Origin: Clostridia bacterium
Lineage (GTDB): Bacteria; Bacillota; Clostridia; TANB77; CAG-465
Direction of reading: 5' to 3'
DNA: 40,959 nucleotides
Assembly (NCBI GenBank): GCA_017534305.1
Contig: JAFWCU010000035.1
Span: 143,790-184,748 of the forward strand
Shown here: in pieces, positions 7,939 to 15,983 of the stretch
How the letters are laid out: each line of letters opens with the position of its first letter
Numbering within the stretch: position 1 is the stretch's first letter
Notes under the pieces: generated by a model
What the model was told of the DNA's origin: nothing
The model's database searches: none
Seen by the model: the letters and a program-made list of their open reading frames with translations, nothing else
Position numbers and translations under genes: made by a program

Positions 7939-10563
7939 TTATTGATTATTTAATTCTTTTAATCTTTCATCAATTTTTTCAATCATTTCAGTATATTTTG
8001 CTACTTTTTCCTTTTCACCAGCAATTAATTTTTCTGGTGCTTTAGAAACAAACTTTTCATTTGAAAGCATACCTTGCGCTCTGTTAAGTTCACTTTGAGC
8101 AGTTTCTTTTTCTTTTGTAAGTCTTTCAATTTCAGCAGCAATATCTACTAAATCATTAAATGGAATGTATAGTTCAAGATCTTGTGCAATTATTGAAATA
8201 GCATTAGGATCAATTCCATCTTTACTATCTTGAATTATTATCTTGTTAGCAAATCCTAGTTTTTCTAAGAACGCTCTACTTGCTTCAATTAAATCGTTGT
8301 ATTTAGTAGTTACAAAGATTAATTCAGATTTTTTAGATGGATGAACATTCATATTATTTCTAATATTTCTAATTCCAACAATTAATTCTTTAAGCATCTC
8401 AATTTTTGCTTCTTCGTCTTCGAATGCAAATTCATCTGTATATTCTGGAAAAGCTGTAATCATAATAGATTCTTCTGTATTTGGAAGTTCTTTATAGATT
8501 TCCTCAGTTACAAATGGCATAATTGGGTGTAGCATTTTTAAGCTATTAATTAATACTGTGTATAATGTGAATTGAGCTTCTGCTCTTGTAGCACAATTCT
8601 CATCATATAATCTTGGTTTAACAAGTTCAATGTACCAGTCACAGAATTCATTCCATATAAAGTCATAAATTCTTTGGCAAGCAACACCTAAATCATAATT
8701 ATCTACATTTTGAGATATTTCTTTTGCTAAAGTATTAGTTTTAGAAAGTATCCATTTATCTTCTGCACATAGTTTAGATTTATCATAATCTCCTGTAAAT
8801 CCTTCAAGATTCATTAGGACAAATTTAGATGCATTCCATAGTTTGTTTGCAAAGTTTGAACCTTGTTCAACTTTAGCAGGAATATATCTAATGTCATTAC
8901 CAAAAGTGATACCAAGAATTAATGAAAATCTTAAAGCATCAGTACCATATTCTGCAATAACGTCTAGTGGGTCAACACCATTTCCTAAAGTTTTACTCAT
9001 TTTTCTTCCTTGGTCATCTCTAACCATACCATGAATAATAACGTCTGAGAAAGGCTTTTTACCAACATATTCAAGTCCACTAAATATCATTCTAGATACC
9101 CATAGTGGTATAATTTCATATCCTGTTACAAGTGTATTTGTTGGATAGAATGTTTTTAAATCTTCAGTTTCGTTTGGCCAACCTAATGTTGAGAAAGGCC
9201 ATAAAGCAGATGAAAACCAAGTATCTAATGTATCTGGATCTTGTGTTAAATGTTCACATCCACATTTACTACATTTTTGAGGCATGCTTTTTGCAACATG
9301 AATTTCTCCACATTCATCACAATAATATGCAGGAATTCTATGTCCCCAGTATAATTGTCTAGAAATACACCAATCTTGAATATTTTCCATCCAGTTAAAG
9401 TATGTTTTATCATATTTATTTGGTATGAATCTTGTGTCACCATTTCTTACACATTCAATAGCTGGTTTTGCAAGTTCACTCATTTTAACAAACCATTGAT
9501 CTGAGATATATGGTTCTATAGTTGTTTTACATCTTTCACATTTTGCAACATTATGAGTATAGTCTTCAATTTTTAGTAGATATCCATGTTTATCTAGTAG
9601 ATCTACTACGATATCTCTTGCTTCCATAGTTGTTTTTCCTTCAACTTCTGGAATTAAAGGATGCATCATTAAGTCATCGCTAAATACTTCTACAAATTCT
9701 AGATTGTTTTTAATTCCACTTTGGTAGTCATTTGGGTCGTGGCATGGTGTTAGTTTAACACATCCAGTACCAAATTCCATTTCAACGAATGGATCTGCTA
9801 CAATTGGTATTTCTTTGTTCATTAAAGGTAGAGTACAAGTTTTACCAATTAAGTGCTTGAATCTATCATCTTTAGGGTTTACTGCAACACCAGTATCTCC
9901 AAGCATTGTTTCAGGTCTTGTTGTCGCAACTGTTAAATATTCATCGCTTCCTGTAATTGGGTATTTAATATACCATAAGTGTGAAGCTTCTTCTTTGTAT
10001 TCAACTTCTGCATCAGATATACTTGTTTTACAATTTGGGCACCAGTTAATCATTCTTTTACCTTTGTAAATATATCCTTTGTTATATAATCTTAAGAATA
10101 CTTCAAGTACAGCATTAGATAATCCTTCATCTAATGTAAATCTACTTCTAGACCAATCACAAGAACATCCAAGTTTTCTTTGTTGTTTTTGAATTGTTCC
10201 GCCATATAGTCTTGTCCAATCCCAAGCTTTTTCTAAGAATTGTTCACGAGTTAAATCACTCTTTTTAATTCCTTGTTCTCTTAAGCTTTGAACAACTTTC
10301 ATTTCTGTAGATATAGCTGCGTGGTCTGTACCAGGAAGCCATAAAGTGTTAAATCCTTTCATTCTTTTGTATCTAATTAGGAAATCTTGTATAGCTGCAT
10401 CAAGTGCATGTCCCATATGAAGTTTTCCAGTGACATTTGGAGGAGGCATCATAATACAGTATGATTCTTTTGTTTTGTCCATACTAGGTTTAAAGTATCC
10501 TTTTTCCTCCCAATTTGAATAAATTTTATCTTCTCTTTCTTTAAAATTAAAATTGTTTTCCAT
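7939..10563 (-). CDS. valS: valyl-tRNA synthetase
   Basis: This 874-residue class I synthetase charges tRNA-Val. The HIGH box is HMGH (49-52) within PPPNVTGKLHMGH. The KMSKS box is KMSKT (521-525) within GRKMSKTLGN. The editing domain (TTRPETMLGDT) and a cysteine pair region (CERCKTT; CDECGE and CSKCGC) are present. A C-terminal coiled coil (IERLTKEKETAQSELNRAQ...) matches the tRNA-binding arm of bacterial ValRS. Length is normal. AAGGAGATAATATA precedes the ATG. It lies downstream of a T-box leader, with a small membrane-protein gene between, so it should be induced when tRNA-Val is uncharged. Confidence 0.97.
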   Translation of the reverse strand: MENNFNFKEREDKIYSNWEEKGYFKPSMDKTKESYCIMMPPPNVTGKLHMGHALDAAIQDFLIRYKRMKGFNTLWLPGTDHAAISTEMKVVQSLREQGIKKSDLTREQFLEKAWDWTRLYGGTIQKQQRKLGCSCDWSRSRFTLDEGLSNAVLEVFLRLYNKGYIYKGKRMINWCPNCKTSISDAEVEYKEEASHLWYIKYPITGSDEYLTVATTRPETMLGDTGVAVNPKDDRFKHLIGKTCTLPLMNKEIPIVADPFVEMEFGTGCVKLTPCHDPNDYQSGIKNNLEFVEVFSDDLMMHPLIPEVEGKTTMEARDIVVDLLDKHGYLLKIEDYTHNVAKCERCKTTIEPYISDQWFVKMSELAKPAIECVRNGDTRFIPNKYDKTYFNWMENIQDWCISRQLYWGHRIPAYYCDECGEIHVAKSMPQKCSKCGCEHLTQDPDTLDTWFSSALWPFSTLGWPNETEDLKTFYPTNTLVTGYEIIPLWVSRMIFSGLEYVGKKPFSDVIIHGMVRDDQGRKMSKTLGNGVDPLDVIAEYGTDALRFSLILGITFGNDIRYIPAKVEQGSNFANKLWNASKFVLMNLEGFTGDYDKSKLCAEDKWILSKTNTLAKEISQNVDNYDLGVACQRIYDFIWNEFCDWYIELVKPRLYDENCATRAEAQFTLYTVLINSLKMLHPIMPFVTEEIYKELPNTEESIMITAFPEYTDEFAFEDEEAKIEMLKELIVGIRNIRNNMNVHPSKKSELIFVTTKYNDLIEASRAFLEKLGFANKIIIQDSKDGIDPNAISIIAQDLELYIPFNDLVDIAAEIERLTKEKETAQSELNRAQGMLSNEKFVSKAPEKLIAGEKEKVAKYTEMIEKIDERLKELNNQ

Positions 10564-10587
10564 TATATTATCTCCTTTTCATTAAAA

Positions 10588-10785
10588 TTATCTAATTAAC
10601 AAGTATAAGCAAAATAAAGAAATCATGCTCACGACGGATGCAATAACCTTTATTCTTCCTACCATGTTATTTTCTAAATCATAGTTATTGTCTATACTTT
10701 TTATTACCCATCTTGCGTTTAACACAAAGACGATTGAAACTAAAAGACAGACGAGTGCAATAAATATTCCAAAATCTTTAAGCAT
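10588..10785 (-). CDS. 65-residue two-span membrane protein between T-box and valS
   Basis: A 65-residue protein, family not recognised. Hydrophobic segments near residues 5-23 (FGIFIALVCLLVSIVFVLN) and 47-63 (KVIASVVSMISLFCLYLLI) flank a polar loop (RWVIKSIDNNYDLENN). The ATG at 10785 has AAGGAGATAAAGGTT before it. A longer reading frame starting at 10878 would run through the T-box terminator stem and is not credible. Because it lies between the T-box and valS, it should be co-expressed with valS under valine-tRNA limitation. Its function is unknown. Confidence 0.7.
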   Translation of the reverse strand: MLKDFGIFIALVCLLVSIVFVLNARWVIKSIDNNYDLENNMVGRIKVIASVVSMISLFCLYLLIR

Positions 10786-10825
10786 AACCTTTATCTCCTT
10801 TCTACTTAAAAATAATATAAAAAAA

Positions 10826-11083
10826 CAGTCATTCATCCTAAAACTTAAGGACGAATGACTGATAATTCGCGGTACCACCTTAATTCACAAACAAGTTGTG
10901 CACTTAATTAACAGATTTACCGACTGTGACGGAGCATACCTACGCAAAATTAATCTTCAATATGCCAGCTCGCAAGCTACCTTCAAATGTGTTTATATAG
11001 AAGACCTTTCAGCCTGGTCGAGTCTTCCTCTCTTTATACAACCTTCATTTTACTCCTCTTGGTCATAGCTTTTGTATCAATAT
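10826..11083 (-). promoter_or_regulatory. T-box riboswitch (valine), controlling the small membrane gene and valS
   Basis: On the minus strand the T-box sequence AGGTGGTACCGCG (complement of 10868-10880) is followed by a strong terminator. In it CAGTCATTCGTCCT pairs with AGGATGAATGACTG (10826-10861), with a U tract after. Stem I is recognisable: AAGCTA at its 5' base pairs with TAGCTT, a GGAGTA E-loop strand is present, and an apical arm GAAGAC/GTCTTC follows. On the 3' side of the specifier loop, GAAG is followed by GTA (complement of 10978-10980). GUA is a valine codon and fits valS. T-boxes bind uncharged tRNA and switch from terminator to antiterminator. The specifier position was read by eye and is less certain than the T-box itself. 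Confidence 0.93.
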
Positions 11084-11089
11084 GTCACT

Positions 11090-11118
11090 AGTATAACATA
11101 ATATTTTCCATAATTCAA
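11090..11118 (-). promoter_or_regulatory. SigA-type promoter of the T-box-valS transcript
   Basis: On the minus strand TTGAAT (11113-11118), 17 nt, TATACT (11090-11095). Transcription should start near 11083, at the base of the T-box leader. Confidence 0.75.
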
Positions 11119-11224
11119 GAAAAATTTCAAATATACTTGTATATTTTTTTTGTTTTAGATAAAATTTAAATGAAAAAGTGTTTTTTGTACAAAAAGTATA
11201 AAAATAATATAAATATGTCTAAAT

Positions 11225-11277
11225 AAACCGTTAATTCGGTTTACATAATTGAAAAATAAGCGTTTTTATGATATAAT
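11225..11277 (+). promoter_or_regulatory. promoter of locus A with upstream inverted repeat
   Basis: TTGAAA (11249-11254), 17 nt, TATAAT (11272-11277), with TG before the -10. Just upstream, AAACCG (11225-11230) and CGGTTT (11237-11242) form an inverted repeat that touches a TTTACATAA block next to the -35. This is a possible operator. The rest of 11119-11224 shows nothing recognisable. Confidence 0.72.
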
Positions 11278-11314
11278 TATATGTACAAAAAATACATAAA
11301 CGGAGGAAAAGATT

Positions 11315-11644
11315 ATGGAAGATAAAGAGATGATGGATTTATTATTAAGATTTAAAAAAGGAGAAGTTAAAGCAGAGGATTTAGATCAAGAAACAGCAGA
11401 AAGATATTTAGCTTTTTTAAAAAAACATATTAGATCAAAACTAGACAGAATTAAAGCAATTAATGCAGATACAGAAAGGATTAATAAAGAAACAGAGATA
11501 ATAGCACAAGAAACAAGAAAAATTGAAGCAGAGACAGAAACAATAAGAGAAGAAAATAGAAAAATGGCAGAAGAAATTCAAAAATTTATTGATGAAAATG
11601 CTGAAGATGAGGACACAAATGATATTTTTGATGATGAAAAATAA
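11315..11644 (+). CDS. small coiled-coil protein of locus A
   Basis: A 109-residue soluble protein, family not recognised. An N-terminal module (LLLRFKKGEVKAEDLDQETAERYLAFLKKHI) is followed by a long Lys/Glu-rich coiled coil from about residue 40 to 90, built on repeats of the type ..I..ET..I.AET. The end is acidic. It is paralogous to the 12827 protein: both have LL..(F/L)K.G.....DLD.ET...(L/I)AF(L/M)KKHI at the same position. CGGAGG precedes the ATG. It ends 22 nt before the membrane-anchored gene at 11667, so the two form a two-gene operon. A scaffold or adaptor role for its partner is inferred only from pairing and structure. Confidence 0.7.
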   Translation: MEDKEMMDLLLRFKKGEVKAEDLDQETAERYLAFLKKHIRSKLDRIKAINADTERINKETEIIAQETRKIEAETETIREENRKMAEEIQKFIDENAEDEDTNDIFDDEK

Positions 11645-11666
11645 GTAAAAAAAGGAGGGGATTACA

Positions 11667-12602
11667 ATGGCAGATAATTTAAAAAAAGGACAACCAATTG
11701 ATGAAAAAACATCTAATGCAATATATGCAGGAAATTTATTAGAAGGAAATGCAGATAGTTCTTTAGCAGAAAGCATAAATAATAATGTAGCAGCCAAAAA
11801 TAATAATACGACAACAAAAAAAGGAAAAGAAATAGCGGAAGAATATTATAAAATCGAAAAAGAAAGAAAAGGATGGTTACTTAAAATTAAAGATTTTTCA
11901 CAAAAACATCCAAAGGCTTCAAAAGCTATAGTGGGAACTGTTTTAGGCTTTGTTATAGCAGGCATAATTACTGTAGGATCTACAATCAGAGCAAGAGCTA
12001 ACCCGATTGTTAATAGTGATAATCCGTATGATTCTAGTTACGTTGATCCATATAATAACAATAGTAATGAAGAAATAGAAGAAGACGACAAAGAACAAGA
12101 GCAAGAAGAAGTTGAATTGGAAGCACAAGATCCTGGTGAAAAGATAGATGGCACAAGGACAATAGATAAACATGGAAAGTATTCAAAAGATGGAAAAATT
12201 AATGACAAAATGGAAGTTACTAAAAAAGGAAATGATCCAACTAAAGCTCCAGCAAAAGCTGAAACTACAACAGGCTCTAAAGAAAATAAAATTGTAGATA
12301 ATACTCCAAGTGAAAAGACTGAAAAACCTTCAGGAAGCACTAACTATCAAAAAGGAATGGAGGATAAAAATAAGGGAGCTCAAGCAGAAGCAAATGAGCA
12401 AAGAGCAGGAGGAGACACAAGCAGAGATTATAAGCAAGAAAATCAACCTCAAAAAGAAATAAAGAGTGAAGAAGCAAAGCAAAAAGAAACTCCTGTAGAA
12501 ACAAAATCAGCTCCTACTCAAACACCTGCTCCTGAGGTTGAAAAACCAAGTCAAAATAATCATACAATGGACGATGATGAACTAGCAGACTTATTTAGAT
12601 AA
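11667..12602 (+). CDS. membrane-anchored disordered protein of locus A
   Basis: A 311-residue protein without a recognised family. The first 80 residues are polar with a basic stretch. One membrane span (about 86-106) follows, then about 200 low-complexity residues rich in Glu, Lys, Asn, Thr and Pro. There is no cleavable signal peptide, so the N-terminus is probably cytoplasmic and the tail extracellular. Two short motifs recur in its paralogues: GTRTIDKHGKYSKDGKINDK (about 161-180) and the extreme C-terminus MDDDELADLFR. The segment AETTTGSKENKIVDNT is shared exactly with the 14576 protein. GGAGGGG lies before the ATG. It is transcribed with the small coiled-coil gene at 11315. Confidence 0.72.
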   Translation: MADNLKKGQPIDEKTSNAIYAGNLLEGNADSSLAESINNNVAAKNNNTTTKKGKEIAEEYYKIEKERKGWLLKIKDFSQKHPKASKAIVGTVLGFVIAGIITVGSTIRARANPIVNSDNPYDSSYVDPYNNNSNEEIEEDDKEQEQEEVELEAQDPGEKIDGTRTIDKHGKYSKDGKINDKMEVTKKGNDPTKAPAKAETTTGSKENKIVDNTPSEKTEKPSGSTNYQKGMEDKNKGAQAEANEQRAGGDTSRDYKQENQPQKEIKSEEAKQKETPVETKSAPTQTPAPEVEKPSQNNHTMDDDELADLFR

Positions 12603-12613
12603 TAGCTAACAGA

Positions 12614-12650
12614 TAACCAAGTAATTAAAAAACTACTTGGTTATTTTTTT
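12614..12650 (+). terminator. intrinsic terminator of locus A
   Basis: TAACCAAGTA (12614-12623) pairs with TACTTGGTTA (12634-12643), followed by TTTTTTT. The stem core ACCAAGTA is the same as in the locus B terminator. Confidence 0.88.
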
Positions 12651-12712
12651 GCCTAAAAATAATTTTGAATTAAACTAAAATGAAGAAATTTTATAAAATT
12701 GAGTTTACATAA

Positions 12713-12741
12713 TTGACAAAAGTTTTGAAAAATGTTATAAT
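12713..12741 (+). promoter_or_regulatory. promoter of locus B
   Basis: TTGACA, 17 nt, TATAAT, with TTTACATAA (12704-12712) directly upstream as at locus A. The leader starts with a GTTCA (12751-12755)/TGAAC (12765-12769) hairpin. Confidence 0.82.
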
Positions 12742-12826
12742 ATTATACGTGTTCAAAATTCGGGTGAACAAGAAAAAAATTGTTAAATCTCAAGGAAAAT
12801 AAGTATTTAAACGGAGGATTTAGTAA

Positions 12827-13165
12827 ATGAAAAATTATGAAGTTATGGAAGAATTATTAGAAGATCTTAAGACTGGTATAGTTAGTCCTATAGATCTAGA
12901 TGAAGAAACAGAATTGAAATTCATCGCATTCATGAAAAAACATATAAAGAATAATATGGAAGAAATCGAAAACATGAATAAAAGAATTCAAGAAACAGAA
13001 AAGGAAACAGCTCAAATCCTAGAAGAAACACAAAAAATCAATCTTCAAAATAGTGAGCTAAAAACAGAAAATGCAAAGCTAGATGAACAGCTCATACAGC
13101 TAGCTAATGCGACTGAAGATTATCAGAATAAAATAAATCAAATCAAGAAAAATTTAAATAATTAA
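12827..13165 (+). CDS. small coiled-coil protein of locus B
   Basis: A 112-residue paralogue of the 11315 protein. It has the same N-terminal module (EELLEDLKTGIVSPIDLDEETELKFIAFMKKHI) and then a long coiled coil (about 40-108) rich in Glu, Asn, Gln and Lys. No catalytic motif or membrane span is seen. CGGAGG precedes the ATG. The partner membrane-anchored gene begins 56 nt after its stop, and both are preceded by a near-consensus promoter. Duplication of the A gene pair is the simplest origin. Function is unknown. Confidence 0.7.
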   Translation: MKNYEVMEELLEDLKTGIVSPIDLDEETELKFIAFMKKHIKNNMEEIENMNKRIQETEKETAQILEETQKINLQNSELKTENAKLDEQLIQLANATEDYQNKINQIKKNLNN

Positions 13166-13221
13166 TTGTACAAACATAATTAATGTAGTAGAAAACGAAG
13201 TAATAAATGGAGGAATGAAAA

Positions 13222-14142
13222 ATGTCAAATAAAAGAAAAGATTATATTAATAAAATAGTAGACTTAGATAAACAAGTTGTTCAAGCAAAACAAGATACAG
13301 TAAATAAAGACTATGAAACTAAAATTAAAAACATAGAAGCTAAAGCAGATAAGAAAATAGCTGAAGCAGAAAATAAAGCTGAAAAAGAGACTAAAAAAGC
13401 TAAGTCTCATAAAGTAAGAAATACATTAGCAACTATAGCAGCAATTAGTATGATAACAGGAGGAGCTATACTATATAATGGTAAAAATGATGTGGATATT
13501 AGAAAAGATAATCCAGATGATTCAAGTATAGTTATTAAAGAAGATGATAAAGACAAAGATACTAATACAATTGATGCTGGAGAAGTAATTACAGATTATG
13601 ACTATGTTAATAAAAATAAAGGTGGAAAAAGAACAAATAGCGGAACATATGATACTCATGGAAATTATACAGATTCAAATGGAAATCTAAAAGATTCTAT
13701 GAATCAAACACATGAAAGTTCAAAAAATACACCTCAAGCTAATTCTACATCTCAAGCTCCTGCAAACGTAGGAACTAAAGAAGGAGAAAAAAGTGCTGAA
13801 GAATATAAAAATGAAACAGACAACAAAATAAATAACCAAGTTCAAAATGGCGGTCAAAAAGAAGAGATTGGTGGAGGAATAACAGTTGTAACTACACCAG
13901 ATAATGGAAACACATCAAACAATAGCACAACTGCAAAACCTCAAACTGAAGATAAATCTCGTGTTGATGCTACAAATACAGCACCAGATACATCTAGAAA
14001 AGTTACTGGAAACATTGTTGAAGCTCCTTCAGATCCAGCTCCATCAAATGAAGCAACAGTATCTGCAAGCTCAACAAACACTGTAAAAAGTAACAGTTCA
14101 CTAGAAATGTCAGAAGATGAGTTAGAAGATTTAACAAGATAA
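13222..14142 (+). CDS. membrane-anchored disordered protein of locus B
   Basis: A 306-residue protein organised like the 11667 product but more diverged. Residues 5-63 form a charged coiled coil (KNIEAKADKKIAEAENKAEK). One membrane span (about 67-85, NTLATIAAISMITGGAILY) and a long low-complexity tail rich in Asn, Ser, Thr and Asp follow. The family motif reads SGTYDTHGNYTDSNGNLKDS. The C-terminus is EMSEDELEDLTR, matching MDDDELADLFR of locus A. Here the coiled coil is inside the membrane protein itself as well as in the preceding small gene. TGGAGG precedes the ATG. No family is recognised. The tail could be a flexible surface stalk or an assembly scaffold. Confidence 0.72.
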   Translation: MSNKRKDYINKIVDLDKQVVQAKQDTVNKDYETKIKNIEAKADKKIAEAENKAEKETKKAKSHKVRNTLATIAAISMITGGAILYNGKNDVDIRKDNPDDSSIVIKEDDKDKDTNTIDAGEVITDYDYVNKNKGGKRTNSGTYDTHGNYTDSNGNLKDSMNQTHESSKNTPQANSTSQAPANVGTKEGEKSAEEYKNETDNKINNQVQNGGQKEEIGGGITVVTTPDNGNTSNNSTTAKPQTEDKSRVDATNTAPDTSRKVTGNIVEAPSDPAPSNEATVSASSTNTVKSNSSLEMSEDELEDLTR

Positions 14143-14151
14143 ATAATAAAG

Positions 14152-14190
14152 ATTACCAAGTAAAATTAAGTTACTTGGTAATTTTTTTTG
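14152..14190 (+). terminator. intrinsic terminator of locus B
   Basis: ATTACCAAGTAA (14152-14163) pairs with TTACTTGGTAAT (14171-14182), then TTTTTTT. Confidence 0.9.
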
Positions 14191-14199
14191 AAAAAATGC

Positions 14200-14228
14200 T
14201 GTACTTTACATAAAAATTGTGATATAAT
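14200..14228 (+). promoter_or_regulatory. distal promoter of locus C (extended -10)
   Basis: TGATATAAT (14220-14228) is an extended -10. The -35 is weak. TTTACATAAAAAT (14205-14217) lies just upstream of the -10 and is nearly repeated at the proximal promoter 120 nt downstream. Confidence 0.5.
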
Positions 14229-14318
14229 AATGGTACCTAACATCTATATATTTCATTTTATGTATTTGAATGGTGTTTGTGATTATGTAACTTTTTAGTT
14301 GCAAAACTCGCTAAATAC

Positions 14319-14347
14319 TTGCAATTTACATAAAAATATGATATAAT
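14319..14347 (+). promoter_or_regulatory. proximal promoter of locus C
   Basis: TTGCAA, 17 nt, TATAAT with TG one base before the -10. The spacer contains TTTACATAAAAATATGA, almost the same as the distal promoter. Confidence 0.72.
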
Positions 14348-14353
14348 ATAGGT

Positions 14354-14575
14354 GTAATAATATTGGTCGATATTTGAAGTCACTGCTTCGAATGAGTTAA
14401 ATGTAAAATATAATGAATCTAGAGCAATCTAGAGTTTTGTCCGTTATACAAACGTTTATACACATTCTTAGTATACTTCATTTTTTTGTATCAATGTTAT
14501 TCAGGTTTTGGGCGTTGATATGTCCAAATATATACCATATTAATAAAAAATATTAGGAAAGGAGATTGATTAATT
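14354..14575 (+). promoter_or_regulatory. long structured 5' leader of the locus C gene
   Basis: About 220 nt lie between the predicted start of transcription and the ATG. TCTAGA (14418-14423) and TCTAGA (14428-14433) form a hairpin with a GCAA (GNRA) tetraloop. GAAG/CTTC around 14377-14390 and TATCAA/TTGATA around 14490-14520 can also pair. The leader ends in AAGGAG before the start codon. No known riboswitch was recognised. A regulatory role is possible but not shown. Confidence 0.45.
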
Positions 14576-15934
14576 ATGGTAAACAATAACAATTTGAACA
14601 AATCTTTGAAAGGAGGTATTCTAGAGACGTTAGTATTAACACTAGCACCATTGTTATTTTGGATATGCACAAAGTGCGTATTAGGGACGGCAATGATAGT
14701 TGGTTGTATACTAATTATTAGAACTCTTTTCATAAAGAAAGACAATTTACAGCAAGAGATTGGTGAAAAAGTAAGATTTTCTACATTTGCAAAGGTAGGA
14801 ATGGCTATAGTTATTTTAGCTACGCTATTAGTAATTATATTCCATATTCCAACCCATAGAGCAAAAGTGGAGGAAACTCACAATGAGCCAGAACAAACAG
14901 AAATCGTTTCTGAAGAGAAACAAGAAGAAGTATCTGAGGATGACAAAACTGAAGAAACTTCAAAACCTACTGCAGATCCAAATGGTAGACAAGTTAAAGG
15001 TACAAGGACTTTTGATGCACATGGTGCATACACAAATCCAGATGGTTCTTTAAAGGATAAAATTACTGCTACTAAGGAAGCTAATGATCCAACAAAGAGC
15101 GCACCTAAAGCTGAAACTACAACAGGATCTAAAGAAAACAAAATTGTTGACAATACTAATGCAAAAGCAGATGAAAAAACAGAAAAAGTAATTGAAGAAG
15201 CTAGAAAAGATGATACTAAGAAGGTTGAAGACTATAAGAACGACATCGTAGTTATCACTACTCCAAAAGCTCCAGAGACAACTATTTCTGATAATAAACC
15301 TGCAAATAGCGATAAAGACATTAAAGTCAACAATGATGAAGTAAAAGAGTTACCTTCAATTGAAAGCAAACCTGAAGAAACTACTGTCTCTGAAAAAGAA
15401 GTTGAAGACGACAAAGTCGTTGAAATGGAAAAAGACGAGTTAGCAGAATTATTCAAATCAGCTAAAAAAGAAGAAAACTCTATAGTTGACACTAACAAAA
15501 ACGAAACTAAAGCTGAAGAAGTTAAAGACGTTGAAACAAAAACTGAAGCTGTGAAAACAGAAGAAGTTGTTGAAGAAACTGTAGTTAACAAAGAAGCTGA
15601 GGGTGTTGTTGAAGTAGTATCAACTGAAGAAACTAAAGTAGAAGAAAATAATACAAAAAACGTAGAAGTTGTTGAAACAGTAGAAGTTAAAAGTGTGGAA
15701 GCTGTTAAAGTAAGTGCCATTGATGGTTACACTGGAACTGTAGGAAGCACAATGCAATTCAAAATTTCTGGCGACGATGTAAGAATCGACGGTTTAGATG
15801 GAATTGACTATTCTTTCAATAACGGAGTTTTAAGCATTAATACTGGAAGTGAAGCAACTGTTCTTACAGTTGAAGCATCAAATTCAGTAAACACTGTAGC
15901 TTTCGATATTACAATCAATGGTATTGTAAAATAA
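14576..15934 (+). CDS. membrane-anchored acidic repeat protein of locus C with C-terminal Ig-like domain
   Basis: A 452-residue protein of the same family as the 11667 and 13222 products. The N-terminus has hydrophobic segments at about 18-52 and 72-90, so two or three spans. A Glu/Lys/Val-rich tail follows. The family motif is GTRTFDAHGAYTNPDGSLKD (about 142-161), followed by the block AETTTGSKENKIVDNT, identical to locus A. The MEKDELAELFK motif is internal (about 285-295) rather than terminal. Residues 300-375 are imperfect EVKT/EEVV repeats. The last 75 residues (DGYTGTVGSTMQFKISGDDV...) look like a small beta-sandwich of Ig-like type. No small coiled-coil gene precedes it. A structured RNA and a terminator follow. 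Confidence 0.72.
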   Translation: MVNNNNLNKSLKGGILETLVLTLAPLLFWICTKCVLGTAMIVGCILIIRTLFIKKDNLQQEIGEKVRFSTFAKVGMAIVILATLLVIIFHIPTHRAKVEETHNEPEQTEIVSEEKQEEVSEDDKTEETSKPTADPNGRQVKGTRTFDAHGAYTNPDGSLKDKITATKEANDPTKSAPKAETTTGSKENKIVDNTNAKADEKTEKVIEEARKDDTKKVEDYKNDIVVITTPKAPETTISDNKPANSDKDIKVNNDEVKELPSIESKPEETTVSEKEVEDDKVVEMEKDELAELFKSAKKEENSIVDTNKNETKAEEVKDVETKTEAVKTEEVVEETVVNKEAEGVVEVVSTEETKVEENNTKNVEVVETVEVKSVEAVKVSAIDGYTGTVGSTMQFKISGDDVRIDGLDGIDYSFNNGVLSINTGSEATVLTVEASNSVNTVAFDITINGIVK

Positions 15935-15983
15935 GCAAAGTGTAAATGCCGATATTTCTTCGAAATTAAATAGGTAAAAAAGG

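Noticed and set aside
10786..10878. Longer reading frame of the small membrane protein upstream of valS
   Set aside because: It would translate the T-box terminator stem; the ATG at 10785 has a proper ribosome site.
15232..15720. Long open frame on the minus strand opposite the locus C gene
   Set aside because: It is a Ser/Thr-rich mirror of the Glu/Lys/Val-rich repeats and has no ribosome site.
11667..15934. Prophage or conjugative module explanation for the low-complexity gene cluster
   Set aside because: No integrase, terminase, portal, relaxase or attachment repeat is present; the genes have ordinary host-like promoters and terminators.
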